Below, piece by piece: positions 1 through 11,674 of a stretch of 64,000 nt of DNA. The stretch spans positions 8,184,001 through 8,248,000 of the forward strand of contig CM082598.2 of the NCBI GenBank assembly GCA_040954595.2, given 5' to 3'. The translations under genes and the position numbers were made by a program. Within the stretch, counting starts at the first letter, position 1. Each line of letters begins with the position of its first letter. Under the pieces are notes generated by a model. The model saw nothing but the letters and a program-made list of their open reading frames with translations. It ran no database searches and had not been told where the DNA came from. This DNA comes from Balanoglossus misakiensis (Eukaryota > Hemichordata).

Positions 1-51
1 TATTCACGTGATGTCCGGTGCTGCATGCATGTCATCGGTCGCGTTGTGACT

Positions 52-126
52 ATCGACACGACGACCGTGTCGATAGGTGCATTAAAGCACCTTATCGACA
101 CGATCACGATGACCGTGTCGATTAAA
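52..126. repeat. Palindromic repeat cluster, possible left end of the MULE-Ulp1 element
   Basis: Two hairpin-forming palindromes follow one another. Each has an ATCGACACG arm and a CGTGTCGAT arm around a short centre, and GGTGCATTAAAGCACC links them. The same palindrome family is repeated many times at 18290-18640, beyond the 3' end of the MULE-Ulp1-PHD gene, in an arrangement that looks like two ends of one large element. That the two clusters are element ends is inference: no target-site duplication could be checked because the left edge of the window is too close. Confidence 0.6.
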
Positions 127-129
127 TAC

Positions 130-1172
130 AAAATTTACACTAATGTCACCCGTTTGCTTCAGCAAATATTCTCAAATGTACGGCTTTCGTGTTGAAATCA
201 ATTTTCCTCGTGTGACAAAAAAAGTGTGTCGTTCCCCGGCCCCTACAGTCACTGTGTTAATGCCATGAAATCCAATTACCTTTTTATAATAAACAACCAA
301 TGAAATAGTGTTCCCAATGTTTACGTGTTCAACTCAAACTGTAAAAAAATCCAATCAGAGAACATTAAACAAATAAATCGCACGCGTAGCTAAAAACATG
401 TTCAACAACAACAACAACAGTATTTGTTTGATCTATGTAGCTTATTTTCTTCATCTTGAACAATATATTCATGGTGGCGTACGGGGTTAGCGATGTGACG
501 GATGTGACGTGGGCAGGCTTAGTCACGGTATATGGTATTCCGGCAGAGTGCGTGCGTTCGAAACGTTTTGTCGCGTTTTTTTTTTTCGTTTTTCTTTTTC
601 CTTCTGTCTGTCTACTTAGTAATTTTTCTCTTCTCTCTCACCCTCTTTCCCACCCTTACCCCTTTTCCCACTACATTCACTGCAGCTATCCGTCAGTTTT
701 TATAATGTCCGCCCACAGCAAGTTACAACGGGTCAATCGCTTTTCTAATAACAACCGGCCACGGTTAGGAAGGGTATTACCGTTTAACAACAAGTCTATA
801 TAGTACCAATATTCGCCCATTATGTACAAGAAAACACCAGAGACTACTCGGGGTTATAAAAACACCCGCCGCTCCAAATTGCCACAGTACGCACAGCCGA
901 TGTATGCAACTAAGCTAAGCGGACCTTCACCATCACTCTTTTGCGACATCCGAACTATGTCCGTACATCCATATCTTTTTTAAGAAACATATTTATTCTA
1001 TATTCGTATTTTCCAATTAAGATGATATATTACAGTGCTGATATTAAAAATATAAACTAAACGGACAATATCGACAGCATAGCGCACCCAGCGGCAGGCC
1101 AGTGGACATCGACTTCGCACGGACTCATGGGTATTTGGCGCTAAAACTATCGATCACGTGATCATTTTGAAG
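130..1172. other. Upstream region, no gene recognised
   Basis: There is a short (CAA)n tract near 402-418, a long T run near 575-590 and a pyrimidine-rich stretch. No ORF here resembles a known protein. The segment immediately before 1173 is the presumed promoter and 5' UTR of the MULE-Ulp1-PHD gene. A TATA-like GTTATAAAA is present around 854, but too far from the start codon to assign with confidence. Confidence 0.4.
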
Positions 1173-1426
1173 ATGGCGGCAAACATGGAGCAGCGTGAGT
1201 TTAACAACTTCGAAGAACTACATCAGTATGTTAGCCAATACGCCAAAATGAATCTGTTCGTATTTACAATAGGTGATTGCCGAACTGTGGGTAACGCAAA
1301 TAAGAAATTAACGAAAGGCAGCAAACCGTATAATACGAAATTTAAATATTCGTATGTAAAGTACGTTTGCAAGCATTACGGTAACCGCAGAAAGACCCAA
1401 AGCGCCGGGATTCGACCAAATCAAAG
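1173..1426 (+). CDS. Exon 1: N-terminal half of FAR1/FLYWCH-like zinc-binding domain
   Basis: The first ATG in frame is at 1173; a GTG lies upstream at 1158 but is not a plausible eukaryotic start. The exon encodes about 85 residues beginning MAANMEQREFNNF and ends with KYVCKHYGN...GIRPNQ just before a strong donor AAAG|GTGAGT at 1427. The cysteine in VCKHYG is the first zinc ligand of the FAR1/FLYWCH/GCM1-type fold that precedes MULE transposases in ZSWIM1/ZSWIM3-like proteins. Phase 2 at the end matches the next exon, which completes the domain with a cysteine and HNH. Confidence 0.75.
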
Positions 1427-1486
1427 GTGAGTTTTATTGAACGTTTACCAAAAACGGTCTCATGGAATTTCTAGGGTGAAAACTAA

Positions 1487-2833
1487 GGGACCGTTCAGTT
1501 TTTATGGCAGGGGGGGGGGCGGCAAGTTTGTGTCATCGGTTCTCAAAATTCCAAAAAATGATGACCCCCCTTTGACAGACCCAAAAATATGATGACCCCC
1601 TCCCCCCCACGCCGAAAACATTCGCCGTCCTGATCCTATGTATACACTGTATGCAATAAAGGGAATGGGGCTCCTCTCCCCTCAATTATAAATTTCTTAA
1701 AGTAATTGAATTATTTAATAATATTGTTGCAATAAAGAAATTAATGAACAAAATAAAATGACAAGTCAATACAATAGTTGCTAGAATTGGTAAAACAAGA
1801 AAAGTGGCGGGGGTGGGCGTGGGAGGAGGTGTCCCCCTCCCACCTAAGAAAATTTTGTAAAATACGGTGCTCAAAGTTGCATTTTAATGAACTCAAAAGC
1901 AAATAAAGTAAATGTTAGGCAGGACGAATTTTGATTTTGCCACTCCACTCAAAGTAAGCATAGGGGTGGGGTGGGAATAAGTCTGCCCTGGTACACTAGA
2001 CAAACCAGCGGATAAATGATATGTTGCATAGAATGTAGGGGGTGGGTGTGGGAGGGGGTGACCCCCTCCCACATAAGAAAATTTTGTAAAATATGTAACT
2101 TAAAGTTGCATTTTTATGAACTCAAAAGCAAATTCATCTCAATGTTTGGGAGGACCAATTTTATTTTTTGCCATTCCACTCAAAGTTAGAAGATTTGGCG
2201 TCATCTTCGTCATGACATCATTTATAAAACTTCCAGCATATAGAAGATGCAGCACGAAACTATCAGTTATGCAAAATGGTTTAAACATTTATTCTCCTTT
2301 ATGTATTAACTTTGTTAAATATTATCATCAGTGGGTTTGGGGTGGCAAGCACTCTGCCCTGGTAGAATAGTCAAACCAGCAAAAATCGACATGTTGCAAA
2401 GAATGTAGGGGGTGGGTGTTAGAAAATTTTATAAAATACAGAGCTCAAAGCTGCATTTTAATGAACCCGGCAAAAGCAAATTAACTCAACTACCGGTATG
2501 TTGGGGAGGACAAATTTAACCGTCGCCGCTCAAAGTTATCATGGGGTGGGGGCAAGTCCCCTGACCCGGGACACTAGATAAACCAGTCAATGATTGAAAG
2601 GTGTTGATGAATGGAGGGGGTGGGTGTGAAAATTTTGTAAAATAAAGGACGCGAAACTGCAATTTTGTGGACTCAATAGCAAAAGTTTGGCGGCAAAAGT
2701 ATGTGACCCCCCCTAAACGTTTAAAAAAACCAGATGACCCCCCCCCCCTTTTTGGACTTCAAAATTCAAGTGACCGCCCCCCCCCCCGGATTTTGCCGCC
2801 CCCCCCCCCCGGCCGTAAAAACTGAACGGTCCC
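1487..2833. mobile_element. 1347-bp TIR element with TAA target duplication, in intron 1
   Basis: Both ends read GGGACCGTTCAGTTTTTA inward, followed by a poly-G tract and GGCGGCAA, and each end is flanked by TAA (1484-1486 and 2834-2836). A 3-bp TWA duplication with short TIRs is the hallmark of PIF/Harbinger elements. No transposase ORF is present, so the copy is non-autonomous. Its interior consists of several diverged tandem blocks, each with GGGGGTGGGTGTG, a poly-C/poly-G hairpin and AGAAAATTTTGTAAAAT. A degraded relative lies at 30708-31470. Confidence 0.75.
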
Positions 2834-2907
2834 TAAGCACTGTTGGGGGTGGGGAGAGATTGTCTTTGTTGACAAAAATTAAGCCTCGATTTTGTTGAAA
2901 ACGTGGA

Positions 2908-3200
2908 CCTTAAAGCCCCATTAGCTGTATCTTTTCATATTATTTTGAACACAGTAATTTTAGATCAAAGGTAACTTATTCAAAAGTCCTTCCCAATGTG
3001 TGGCCATAAAATGTTTCATGATGTTGGGAAAGGACTCGGATTCGCAAAACAACTTAGATTTATTAACAAAGAAATAATTTTTGGCTTGCAAGCCAAATAT
3101 GGCCGCCACCAGCAAGTATGCATAGATGGTTGGATTTGATAGACACGGTATATTGCCAGTGATTGAAATGGCAGCATTTTCAGACAAAATGGTTGCAAAT
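2908..3200. repeat. Dispersed repeat fragment (CCCCATTAGCTGTATC family)
   Basis: It begins with TTAAAGCCCCATTAGCTGTA and contains TTTTTGGCTTGCAAGCC. The same blocks occur in intron 3 (11675-12497) in other orientations: 11780-11990 is an inverted match to 2990-3190, and the TTAAAG...ATTTTGAACAC end recurs inverted at 12450-12500. It is a shared mobile-repeat family with no coding capacity visible. Confidence 0.6.
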
Positions 3201-3269
3201 CTCCTTGGATTTTGAGTTAGATTGAGCGTATATGAACCCTGGATATTGATATGGCCTTTCTTTTATCAG

Positions 3270-5404
3270 GAGTTACAGAATGGGCTGTAAGGCGTCCATT
3301 TATGCCTCTGTCGATCGCTGCAAGGAAAAATTTGTAATACTTAAAGCAAATCTGCACCATAATCATGAGACAAATGAGGATCTGTTCAAAGTGTACCCAG
3401 AACAGAGGAGACTTGATGAAAAGGAAAAGTGTACAGTTGACATGTTAAGCAAGCTCACCGTTCCCGCAAGTTTTATCTCTGAGCACCTGTATGAGGTTAC
3501 CGGAAATCGACTTACAGTCAAAGATATACAGAACATTAGGAGACGCAATCAGTGTGGCGAAGATTTAAACAATATACTTCAAGTTCTTGAAGAGTTCTGT
3601 GCAAGTTGTGAAGAAAATACTGTTTGTATTGAGGCAGATGAAGATGGAGAAATCCAGGGAATATTTTTTCAAACTGCTGAACAGAAGAAACTCTTCTCAA
3701 AATTTCCAGAAATACTGCACATAGATGGCACATACAACATCAATAACAGACGTATGCCGCTGTATGTCGCAATGGTTGACGATGGTCATGGAAGAGGTGT
3801 CGCTGTGGGTTATGTGCTTTTGTCCAATGAAAGAAAAGAATGTGTGAGGTTTTTTTTGAAAACTTTGCAAGAAAACAATCCATGTATCGGTGAACACACA
3901 AGATGTTTCATTGTAGATAAAGACTTCACTGAGATTGCCATAATAACGGAACTTTTCCCTGCCGCTCATATCATAGTGTGTCTCTTCCATGTGTTGAAGA
4001 TATTTCGCCAAGAAATCAATAAGTTGAAATTGTCTGAAGAAGTCAAGTAAAAAATACGGTCCTGCGTACAGGCAATTGTGTATTCTCAAACTGAAGAGAC
4101 ATACACAGAAAAAGTAAATGATCTGAGAAAAGTTGCTTGTAGAGAATTTCTTGAGTACTTCGATCGCAACTGGGACAACTGTAGACACATGTGGGCATCA
4201 TACTTGACCAACAAATACTGCAGCTTCAAAACAAAAACAAACAACATACTGGAAAGACATCACCAGGAGCTGAAAAAAACACCTAAATGGCCGAATAACT
4301 GTTGCTGAATGCATAAAGAAGATCTTACGCAGTCAAGAAAGAAGTCTGTCCAGGAGTGAGCATAAACATCTAATGACTTCAGCTTGCACATTGTACAATG
4401 TCCATGACAAAGACAAGTTGGTACGAGACATAAGAGTTACGGCAACTCCATATGCAGCAAAGCAAATGGTGTCACAGTACTCGCAGGCAATGGAGTTGAA
4501 AGCCAAAGCTGTTATTCAAGTTCATTCTGATCAGATGTTCTCAATTTCAATAAATAAAGTATCCAGGGCAGTTAATATATCCAGTAGTGGACAGCCAAGA
4601 TGTACATGTAGCTTCTGGTCGTCCATGCACTTACCGTGTAAACATATTTTCATGCTGGTATCGGAAAAGTTGTTAACTTTCAGCCAAGACTGGATTACAG
4701 TGCGCTGGAAAAAGATATACCAGAGCGAGCATGTACCACTATCTCTCTCACCAAAGTCAAACTCAGTAGTCACTACCAGTATGTCAGAAAAAAGGAAACT
4801 AAGTCGTACTGAAAAGTACAACAAAATGAGAAAAGTGTTGCTAGAAATAGGTGATGCATGTTCTGGAATCCCTCAAGAGCAGTTTGATCATCAATATATG
4901 CAAATGTTGATGATCAGAAATGCATGGACGGCTGGTGAAGAAATCCGTATAGAAAGTTGCTCTGATGGAATTGATTCACATACTCCGGGTATGGTCGGAA
5001 ATGTTGTCTTAGATGGGGTTGGTGTGCCAATTGACCAAAGTAGGGTTGATGGTGTTGTTCAGTCAGGTTTGCGTACTTGTACTCAAGGTACTATGGGAGA
5101 TGTTGATCTCAGTGGAGTTGATTTGCCAACTGAACTTCGTGGGGTTGATGGTGTTGTTCGGTCCTATCCATGTTCTGCTGGAATTAATGTTGACCAAGGT
5201 GGTGTTGATATGCAAATTGACCTTAGTGGGGTTGATGGTGTTGTTCAGACAAATTCGCATACATGTACTCAAGGTACTACAGGGGATGTTGATCTCAGTG
5301 GAGTTAATTTGCCAATTGACCTTAGTGGGATTGATGGTGTTGTTAGATCCGATCCATGTTCTGCTGGAATTAATGTTGACCAAGATGGTGTTGATATGCA
5401 AATA
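3270..5404 (+). pseudogene. Exon 2, first part: zinc ligand end, MULE transposase core and SWIM finger
   Basis: After the acceptor TTATCAG at 3269 the frame gives SYRMGCKASIY and ends the zinc-binding domain at HHNHE. A Mutator-like transposase core follows, with the first catalytic Asp in ILHIDGTYN (about 3715-3740), a second acidic site in FIVDKDFTE and a CLFHVLK block. An in-frame TAA interrupts it at 4048-4050; homology resumes in the same frame at once (KIRSCVQAIV). A seven-A run near 4272 shifts the frame, after which LNGRITVAECIKKIL leads into the SWIM finger CTCSFWSSMHLPCKH (about 4598-4645; CxC...CxH). From about 4985 the protein becomes an acidic repeat of VDLPIDLSGVDGVV-like and PCSAGINVDQGGVD-like units, alternating about 99 and 87 nt. 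The ORF is cut at 5404 by the inserted element. Confidence 0.8.
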
Positions 5405-6984
5405 TACCCTAGGAGATAGGTGCCGTTAATCAGAATTTTTGGTAAGGAAGGTTTGAGAAGTCCATTCTATGTAAAAAATGGTGCTGATTCCAAAAATGTC
5501 AGTCTTATTGACCCCACTCAAGACAAAATTGCCATTTTGGCCATTTTTAACCCAAAAATGGTCTTTTTTAGAAAACACTAAAAACACACTGTTTTCGTCA
5601 CATTCTGAGATCTGATGACATATGATATGCTTATTCTATGTAAAAATTGGTGAATATTACGAAAAAAGTAGTCCGATTGACCCAAAACAACACAAAATTG
5701 CCTTTTTGACCATTTTTTGCCCCAAAAACGTCATTTTTAGAAAAAATTTAAAACACACGGGTTTCTTCATAATAATTGATCTGGTGATATATGGAAAGTC
5801 AATTCTATGTTAAAAGTGGTGACTTTAAAAAATAAAGCAGTCTTTTTGACCTCAATCAATACAAAAATGCCATTTTTGGCCACTTTTTGAGGTCAAAAAA
5901 GGTCATTTTTACAAAAAAACTAAAAACAAATTGTGTTCTTCATATTCAGAGATCATTGGATATATGAAATGTCCATTCTATGTAAAAAATGGTGCTGATT
6001 CCAGAAATAGCAGTCTTATTGATCCTACTCATGAAAAAATGCCATTTTTGCCACTTTTTGCCCCAAAAACGTCATTTTCAGAAAACGCTCAATATTTTTA
6101 TATATCTTCTTTTTTCGGAGATCTGATAATGTATTATATGCCCACCCTATGTAAAATTTGGTGATTATTCCAAAAAAGCAGATTTATTGACCCATCCTAA
6201 TGCAAAAATGCCCTTTTGGAAAGTTTTTGCCCAAAAAGGCCATTTTTAGAAAAAAAATTAAAAACAAACTTTTCTTCATAAAGCTCAGAGATCATGTGAT
6301 ATATAAAATGTTCATCCTATGTAAAAAATGGTGCTGATTCCAGAAATAGCAGTCTTATTGATCCTACTCAAGAAAAAAATGCCATTTTGCCACTTTTTGC
6401 CCCAAAAACGTCATTTTCAGAAAACACTCAAAATGTATATATTTTCTTCACTTTCGGAGATCTGATAATGTATTATATGCCCACTATATGTGAAAAATTT
6501 CCAAAAAAAGCAGTTTTATTGATGCCACTCAAGATAAAAGTGCCTTTTTGGAAAGTTTTTGCCCAAAAAGTGTCATTTCTAGAAAATACGAAAATATGCC
6601 ATTTTCTTCCCATTGGTGATCTAATGATATATAAAAGTAGTGACATTAAAAAAACCCACTCTTACTGACCCAACAGAGGGAAAAAATACCATTTTGGCCT
6701 CTTTGGGTAACTGTTAGAAAAAATAAATACAAACTTATTCCTTCATATTCAGAGCCCTTGTGATGTATGTAAATTCGTTTTTGTTTTGTTTTTTTGTGTG
6801 TGCAAAAAATATGCTGATACCAGCACAACGGTCTTATTGAGACACCCCGCTCAGTACAAAATTGCCATTTAACCATCTTTTGGTCAACAATAGTCATTTT
6901 CAGAAAACGAATATAATTGATGTGTCTGCCTTTTGAGTTCTGATGTTGTATATGCATATTTAAAACGTCATAACCATATATCAA

Positions 6985-7549
6985 TTAAATTGATGATATT
7001 GAAAGACAGAGTTGCCACAATTTGGCACATTTAGCGCAAAACTGAACTCAACAATAAGACGATCCATGTACACGCACTGTGTACTATAAGTCGATTATGC
7101 CTGGTGTGAAATATTTAGGTTCAGATATGCCAGCTCGGGAGAGATTGTTGAAATTTATTCTCTTCAATCTGAATACAAAATCGGAAATTATATTATAATT
7201 TATATCATGATACCTCCGTCATACTGATTGGACAGGAGTGCAACCCAACGATGCTAGAATACTCAATAGAGCACTGGCACCTGAACTAGCACGCAGCAGG
7301 AAAAATGTGGGCTTAAACCAAATAAACATAATAAAAACACTTAAATTCCTTCACGTTTTAATTTGGAACTGCTGTATGGGAATATTTAGACATTGTGCAA
7401 TGCAATGCCTGTCTTTTGTCATCTGTATCATGTTTGGAGCTTGGTCCCGGGCGGCGTGTTTACATTCATCGACGCGAGTTTTGTTCAATTCGTAACTTCT
7501 TTTCCTCTCGATGCTGTTTCATCATCATTATGAGTTCAACTTGGGCTAA
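6985..7549. repeat. Unpaired loop of the foldback element, shared with 38304-38570
   Basis: This is the central, non-palindromic part of the foldback transposon. From about 7260 to 7530 it matches 38304-38570 in the same orientation: CCTGAACTAGCA, GCAGCAGG, TTTGGAACTGCT, CCGGGC and GTGTTTACATTCA occur in the same order. The shared sequence is therefore a dispersed repeat or the original core of the element. No protein is recognisable. Confidence 0.6.
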
Positions 7550-8399
7550 TTTTGCAAAAACTCCAAATACAAACATTTTTTCGGTACAAAATGGCTAAAA
7601 GGATAATTTTTTCTTGAGTAGATCTTTTTTTGGCTACAAATAGCCAAAAAGGCAATTTTGACTAGAGTGGGGCCAACCAGACTGCCGTTTTTGGGATAGT
7701 CACCAAATTGTACACAGAATGGACTTTTCATACATGATCAGATCTCTGAATATGAAGAACACAATTTGTCTTTAGTTTGCTTGTTTTTAATGAACATTTT
7801 TGACCAAAAAAGTGGCCGAAATTTCAATTGAATAGGGTAAGTAAGACTTCCGTTTTTGGAACAGTAACCACGTTTCAATATAGAATGGGCTTTTATTTAT
7901 AATAAGATCACCGAAAGTGAAGAAAAGAGAATGCTATTAATATATTCTTAAAAATAACAATTTTGTGCAAAACTTAGACAAAAAGGCGATTTCATCATGG
8001 TTGAGGTCATTAAGACTGCATTTCTGGAAACAACACCTATTTTACAATACATGTACTTTTCACACACCATAGAATCTCCAAATAATAAGAAAAACAGTTT
8101 GTTTTTAATGATTTTCGAAAAGTGGCTTTTTGGGCACTGTTTTCTTGAGTGTCGCCAGTAAAACTTCTTTTGGAATTTTTTTCACATAGAGTGGGTATAT
8201 AATACATCATCATCTCCGAAAGTGAAGAAAATATAAAAGTTTTGGGTGTTTTCCAGAAATGACACTTTTGGGGCAAAAACTTGCCAAAAAGGCACTTTTA
8301 TCTTGAGTGGCATCAATAAAACTGCTTTTTTGGAAATTTTTCACATATAGTGGGCATATAATACATCATCAGATCTCCAAAAGTGAAGAAAATATATAA

Positions 8400-8750
8400 A
8401 TTTTGAGTGTTTTCTGAAAATGACGTTTTAGGGGCAAAAAGTGGCAAAAATGACATTTTTTCTTGAGTAGGATCATTAAGACTGCTATTTCTGGAATCAG
8501 CACCATTTTTTACATAGGATGAACATTTCATATATCACATGATCTCTGAGCTTTATGAAGAAAAGTTTGTTTTTAATTTTTTTTTCTAAAAATGGCCTTT
8601 TTGGGCAAAAACTTTCCAAAAGGGCATTTTTGCATTGGGTTGGGTCAATAAATCTGCTTTTTTTGGAATAATCACCAAATTTTACATAGGCTGGGCATAT
8701 AATACATTATCAGATCTCCGAAAGTGAAGAAAATATATAAATTTTGAGTG
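8400..8750. repeat. Extra tandem unit in the right arm of the foldback element
   Basis: The right arm contains near-identical blocks at about 8340-8680 and 8680-9020 (for example GGATCATTAAGACTGCTATT at both 8469 and 8810), whereas the left arm has the corresponding block once (near 6331). The arms therefore differ by one unit of about 333-341 bp, which offsets complementarity from a sum of 15177 to about 14844 inside this point. Confidence 0.7.
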
Positions 8751-9771
8751 TTTTCTGAAAATGACGTTTTTGGGGCAAAAAGTGGCAAAAATGGCATTTT
8801 TTCTTGAGTAGGATCATTAAGACTGCTATTTCTGGAATCAGCACCATTTTTTACATAGGATGAACATTTCATATATCACATGATCTCTGAGCTTTATGAA
8901 GAAAAGTTTGTTTTTAATTTTTTTTTCTAAAAATGGCCTTTTTGGGCAAAAACTTTCCAAAAGGGCATTTTTGCATTGGGTTGGGTCAATAAATCTGCTT
9001 TTTTTGGAATAATCACCAAATTTTACATAGGCTGGGCATATAATACATTATCAGATCTCCGAAAGTGAAGAAAATATATAAATTTTGAGTGTTTTCTGAA
9101 AATGACGTTTTTGGGGCAAAAAGTGGCAAAAATGGCATTGTTTCTTGAGGAGGGTCAATAAGACTGACATTTCTGGAATCAGCACCATTTTTTACATAGA
9201 ATGGACATTTCATATATCCAATGATCTCTGAATATGAAGAACACAATTTGTTTTTAGTTTTTTTGTAAAAATGACCTTTTTTGACCTCAAAAAGTGGCCA
9301 AAAATGGCATTTTTGTATTGATTGAGGTCAAAAAGACTGCTTTATTTTTTAAAGTCACCATTTTTAACATAGAATTGACTTTCCATATATCACCAGATCA
9401 ATCATTATGAAGAAAACCGTGTGTTTTAATTTTTTTCTAAAAATGACGTTTTTGGGGCAAAAAATGGTAAAAAAGGCAATTTTTTGTTGTTTTGGGTCAA
9501 TCGGACTACTTTTTTCGTAATATTCACCAAATTTTACATAGAATAAGCATATCGTAGGTCATCAGATCTCAGAATGTGACGAAAACAGTGTGTTTTAGTG
9601 TTTTCTAAAAAAGACCATTTTTGGGTTAAAAAGGGCCAAAATGGCAATTTTGTCTTGAGTGGGGTCAATAAGACTGACATTTTTGGAATCAGCACCATTT
9701 TTTACATAGAATGGACTTCTCAAACCTTCCTTACCAAAAATTCTGATTAACGGCACCTATCTCCTAGGGTA

Positions 9772-10768
9772 ATAGACCTTAGTGGGGTTGATGGTGGTGT
9801 TCAGTCAGGGCCATGTACTGCTGGAAAAGATGACCTAGGTGTTGTTGATTTGTCAAATAAAAGTGCTATTCACAGTCAAAAAGCCAATGTCAAATCTAAA
9901 GATCACATCAAGTGCCCTGTTGACGATCGAATTGAGCAAACTATAGAAGATCTGTCAATTGCAATCTCAGAAGACTTACCATATGATGAAAAACCAAACG
10001 TGCAGATGCACAAGAGAATGGAGTCAAGCGAAAAAGACTAACAGATCAAGCAAAGAACCTGAAGCTACCTAGAATTAAGAAATTTCGAGGAAGTGTTAAG
10101 GGAACTGGTAGTTCTGCTATTGGTCTTTCATTGAAAAAGAAGAGACAGACTCGTACAAATAAGAAGATGGAGAAGAAGACAGAGAAGAAGAAGAGTGTTA
10201 AAGCAGCAAAAATTAAGGCAAACAATGTTGATCACAGATTGAAATCAGACAATCTTATTAGCGGTACCATTGAGATGGATTCAAATGAAAGCGAAAGTTT
10301 CAAGTCTAGGGTGAGAACATTTAAAAGCTCTGGGGAATTCCGAGAAGTTTTGGATATTGTTCGCTCCACAACATTCACCACCTTGAAGACACTTGGAGAG
10401 TTGTTCCAAATGCATTGTCAAAGGGAACGTATGGATCCTGCAAATGGAATCTTATTTGAGGCCAGTGAAAATGAACAGAAGCTGGACATCATTTCAGACT
10501 TGGTGTTAGATGTGATGCCCTCAATCAAGGAAGAATCCCTAGGAAGGGAAGCTGATATATTTCAATTGCTGATATCATGCATCTGGCTGGCTGAAGAGTA
10601 CAACCTTGACATAAGGCCCATAAGGCAGGTGTTGTTGGCCGAACCAAACCATCTCATCCTGGTAGAAGATCCTTGTAAAGTAATACGAGGAAAATTACGA
10701 GTTGGGAATACATCATTAACTAGAAGCGACCTTAACACTTGGGGCAACGGCAGTGGTTAAATGACCAG
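9772..10768 (+). pseudogene. Exon 2, second part: acidic/basic linker and start of Ulp1 protease
   Basis: The reading frame resumes exactly after the transposon (IDLSGVDGGVQ), continues through IKCPVDDRIEQTIEDLS and stops at 10041 because of a one-base shift near 10015. The next frame (starting near NGVKRKRLTDQAKNLK) runs through a lysine-rich, NLS-like stretch at about 10131-10200 and an alpha-helical region up to 10760. Near 10735 another one-base shift moves the reading to GQRQWLNDQ. WLND is the N-terminal signature of the Ulp1/SENP catalytic domain. The donor CAG|GTATGT follows at 10769. Confidence 0.75.
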
Positions 10769-11341
10769 GTATGTACACTTTTTAAAATGAAAATTTACTT
10801 TTCTATACCACACATTTTCCATACTAGACATGTATACGTTACAGTTTTCTCAGCCAAATTTATTGTAATTCTCATTTTCATAATTACCAACTTGTCACAT
10901 TTCACGAATATAAATAATGTTTGCAGCCAAAGGCTCATTATTCATGAATCGGTAATTTAAACAGGTTGGGATAGCTTTCCCTATCCATAACAAATTATAT
11001 TATAATTAGTGTGGATTAATCTTGTCATAGAATACCATGCAAGTCTTCCTATCATGTGACCTACTGTTCTGTCTACCTTTACCTTACATTTTTTATCAAA
11101 AATCATATTTTAGAGTTAAAAAAGCAGTGTTTTGGGACAAACTTGTCCCAAATGTATTTGTAGAATCACCAAAGGGAATTGAGTTTTCAACTTAAATCTT
11201 TTTTTCAGCAATATTGTGAATTTTGATTGCGCAAAGCATGCTAATACTGGTATCTGTTGAAACCACACAATAATTTCTCATAATAGCTGCACTTTGCAAG
11301 AGTTCCTCTTCACAAGTTTATTTTTCCTTATTTTTTTATAG

Positions 11342-11461
11342 GTAATCCATGCATATCTCAGTTTGCTAATGGCAGAGAATCCAAATAAAGTGTACATACT
11401 TCCGTCCTTCCTAGGTGTAAAGTGGGAGCAAGGACTCTATGAGGATTGGTTGTATAATAAG
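11342..11461 (+). CDS. Exon 3: Ulp1-like protease segment
   Basis: The exon is bounded by TTTTTTATAG (acceptor) and AAG|GTATTT (donor), and is exactly 40 codons in phase 0. It reads VIHAYLSLLMAEN...ILPSFLGVKW...WLYNK and continues WLNDQ from the preceding exon, as in the alpha-helical start of SENP/Ulp1 catalytic domains (WLND-x-V-I). It falls between the larger ORFs but is well supported by splice sites and homology. Confidence 0.75.
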
Positions 11462-11674
11462 GTATTTTTGTTACAATGTTTGCACATCAATTGTTTAAAA
11501 TATTGCCTACTTGATTCAGAAAGCTTTTGTAACAGTTGACAAACGGACAGACAACAGTAGTTTCACAGTTTCATGGATGAGGACTTGCTTGTTATATTGT
11601 TTTCCACAAACTGTTAATTGAAATGATTTAAACGTAAATCAGTTGAGAAAGACTGGTTAATGTTATTGATAAAA

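Larger units (their letters stand above)
5405..9771. mobile_element. 4.37-kb foldback transposon inserted in the MULE-Ulp1 gene
   Basis: The ends are exact inverted copies beginning TACCCTAGGAGATAGGTGCC. Pairing continues for over a kilobase from each end (arms about 5405-6980 and 7550-9771), so positions x and 15177-x are complementary in the outer arms. The flanks carry a 3-bp duplication, ATA (5402-5404 and 9772-9774). Removing the element plus one ATA rejoins the host codons as Gln-Ile-Asp in the expected DMQIDLSG repeat, which proves insertion. The arms are built of tandem AT-rich units with TTCTATGTAAAAAATGGTGC and CCCCAAAAACGTCATTTT motifs. No transposase ORF is visible; the short ORFs here are repeat by-products. 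The class is uncertain. Confidence 0.9.

Noticed and set aside
456-803. 115-codon ORF near the left edge
   Set aside because: It is low complexity (poly-F from a T run, then Ser/His/Pro-rich), with no domain; likely chance.
5931-9246. Several similar 66-93-codon ORFs on both strands
   Set aside because: They are translations of the tandem units in the arms of the foldback transposon; the same ORF appears on both strands at mirrored positions.
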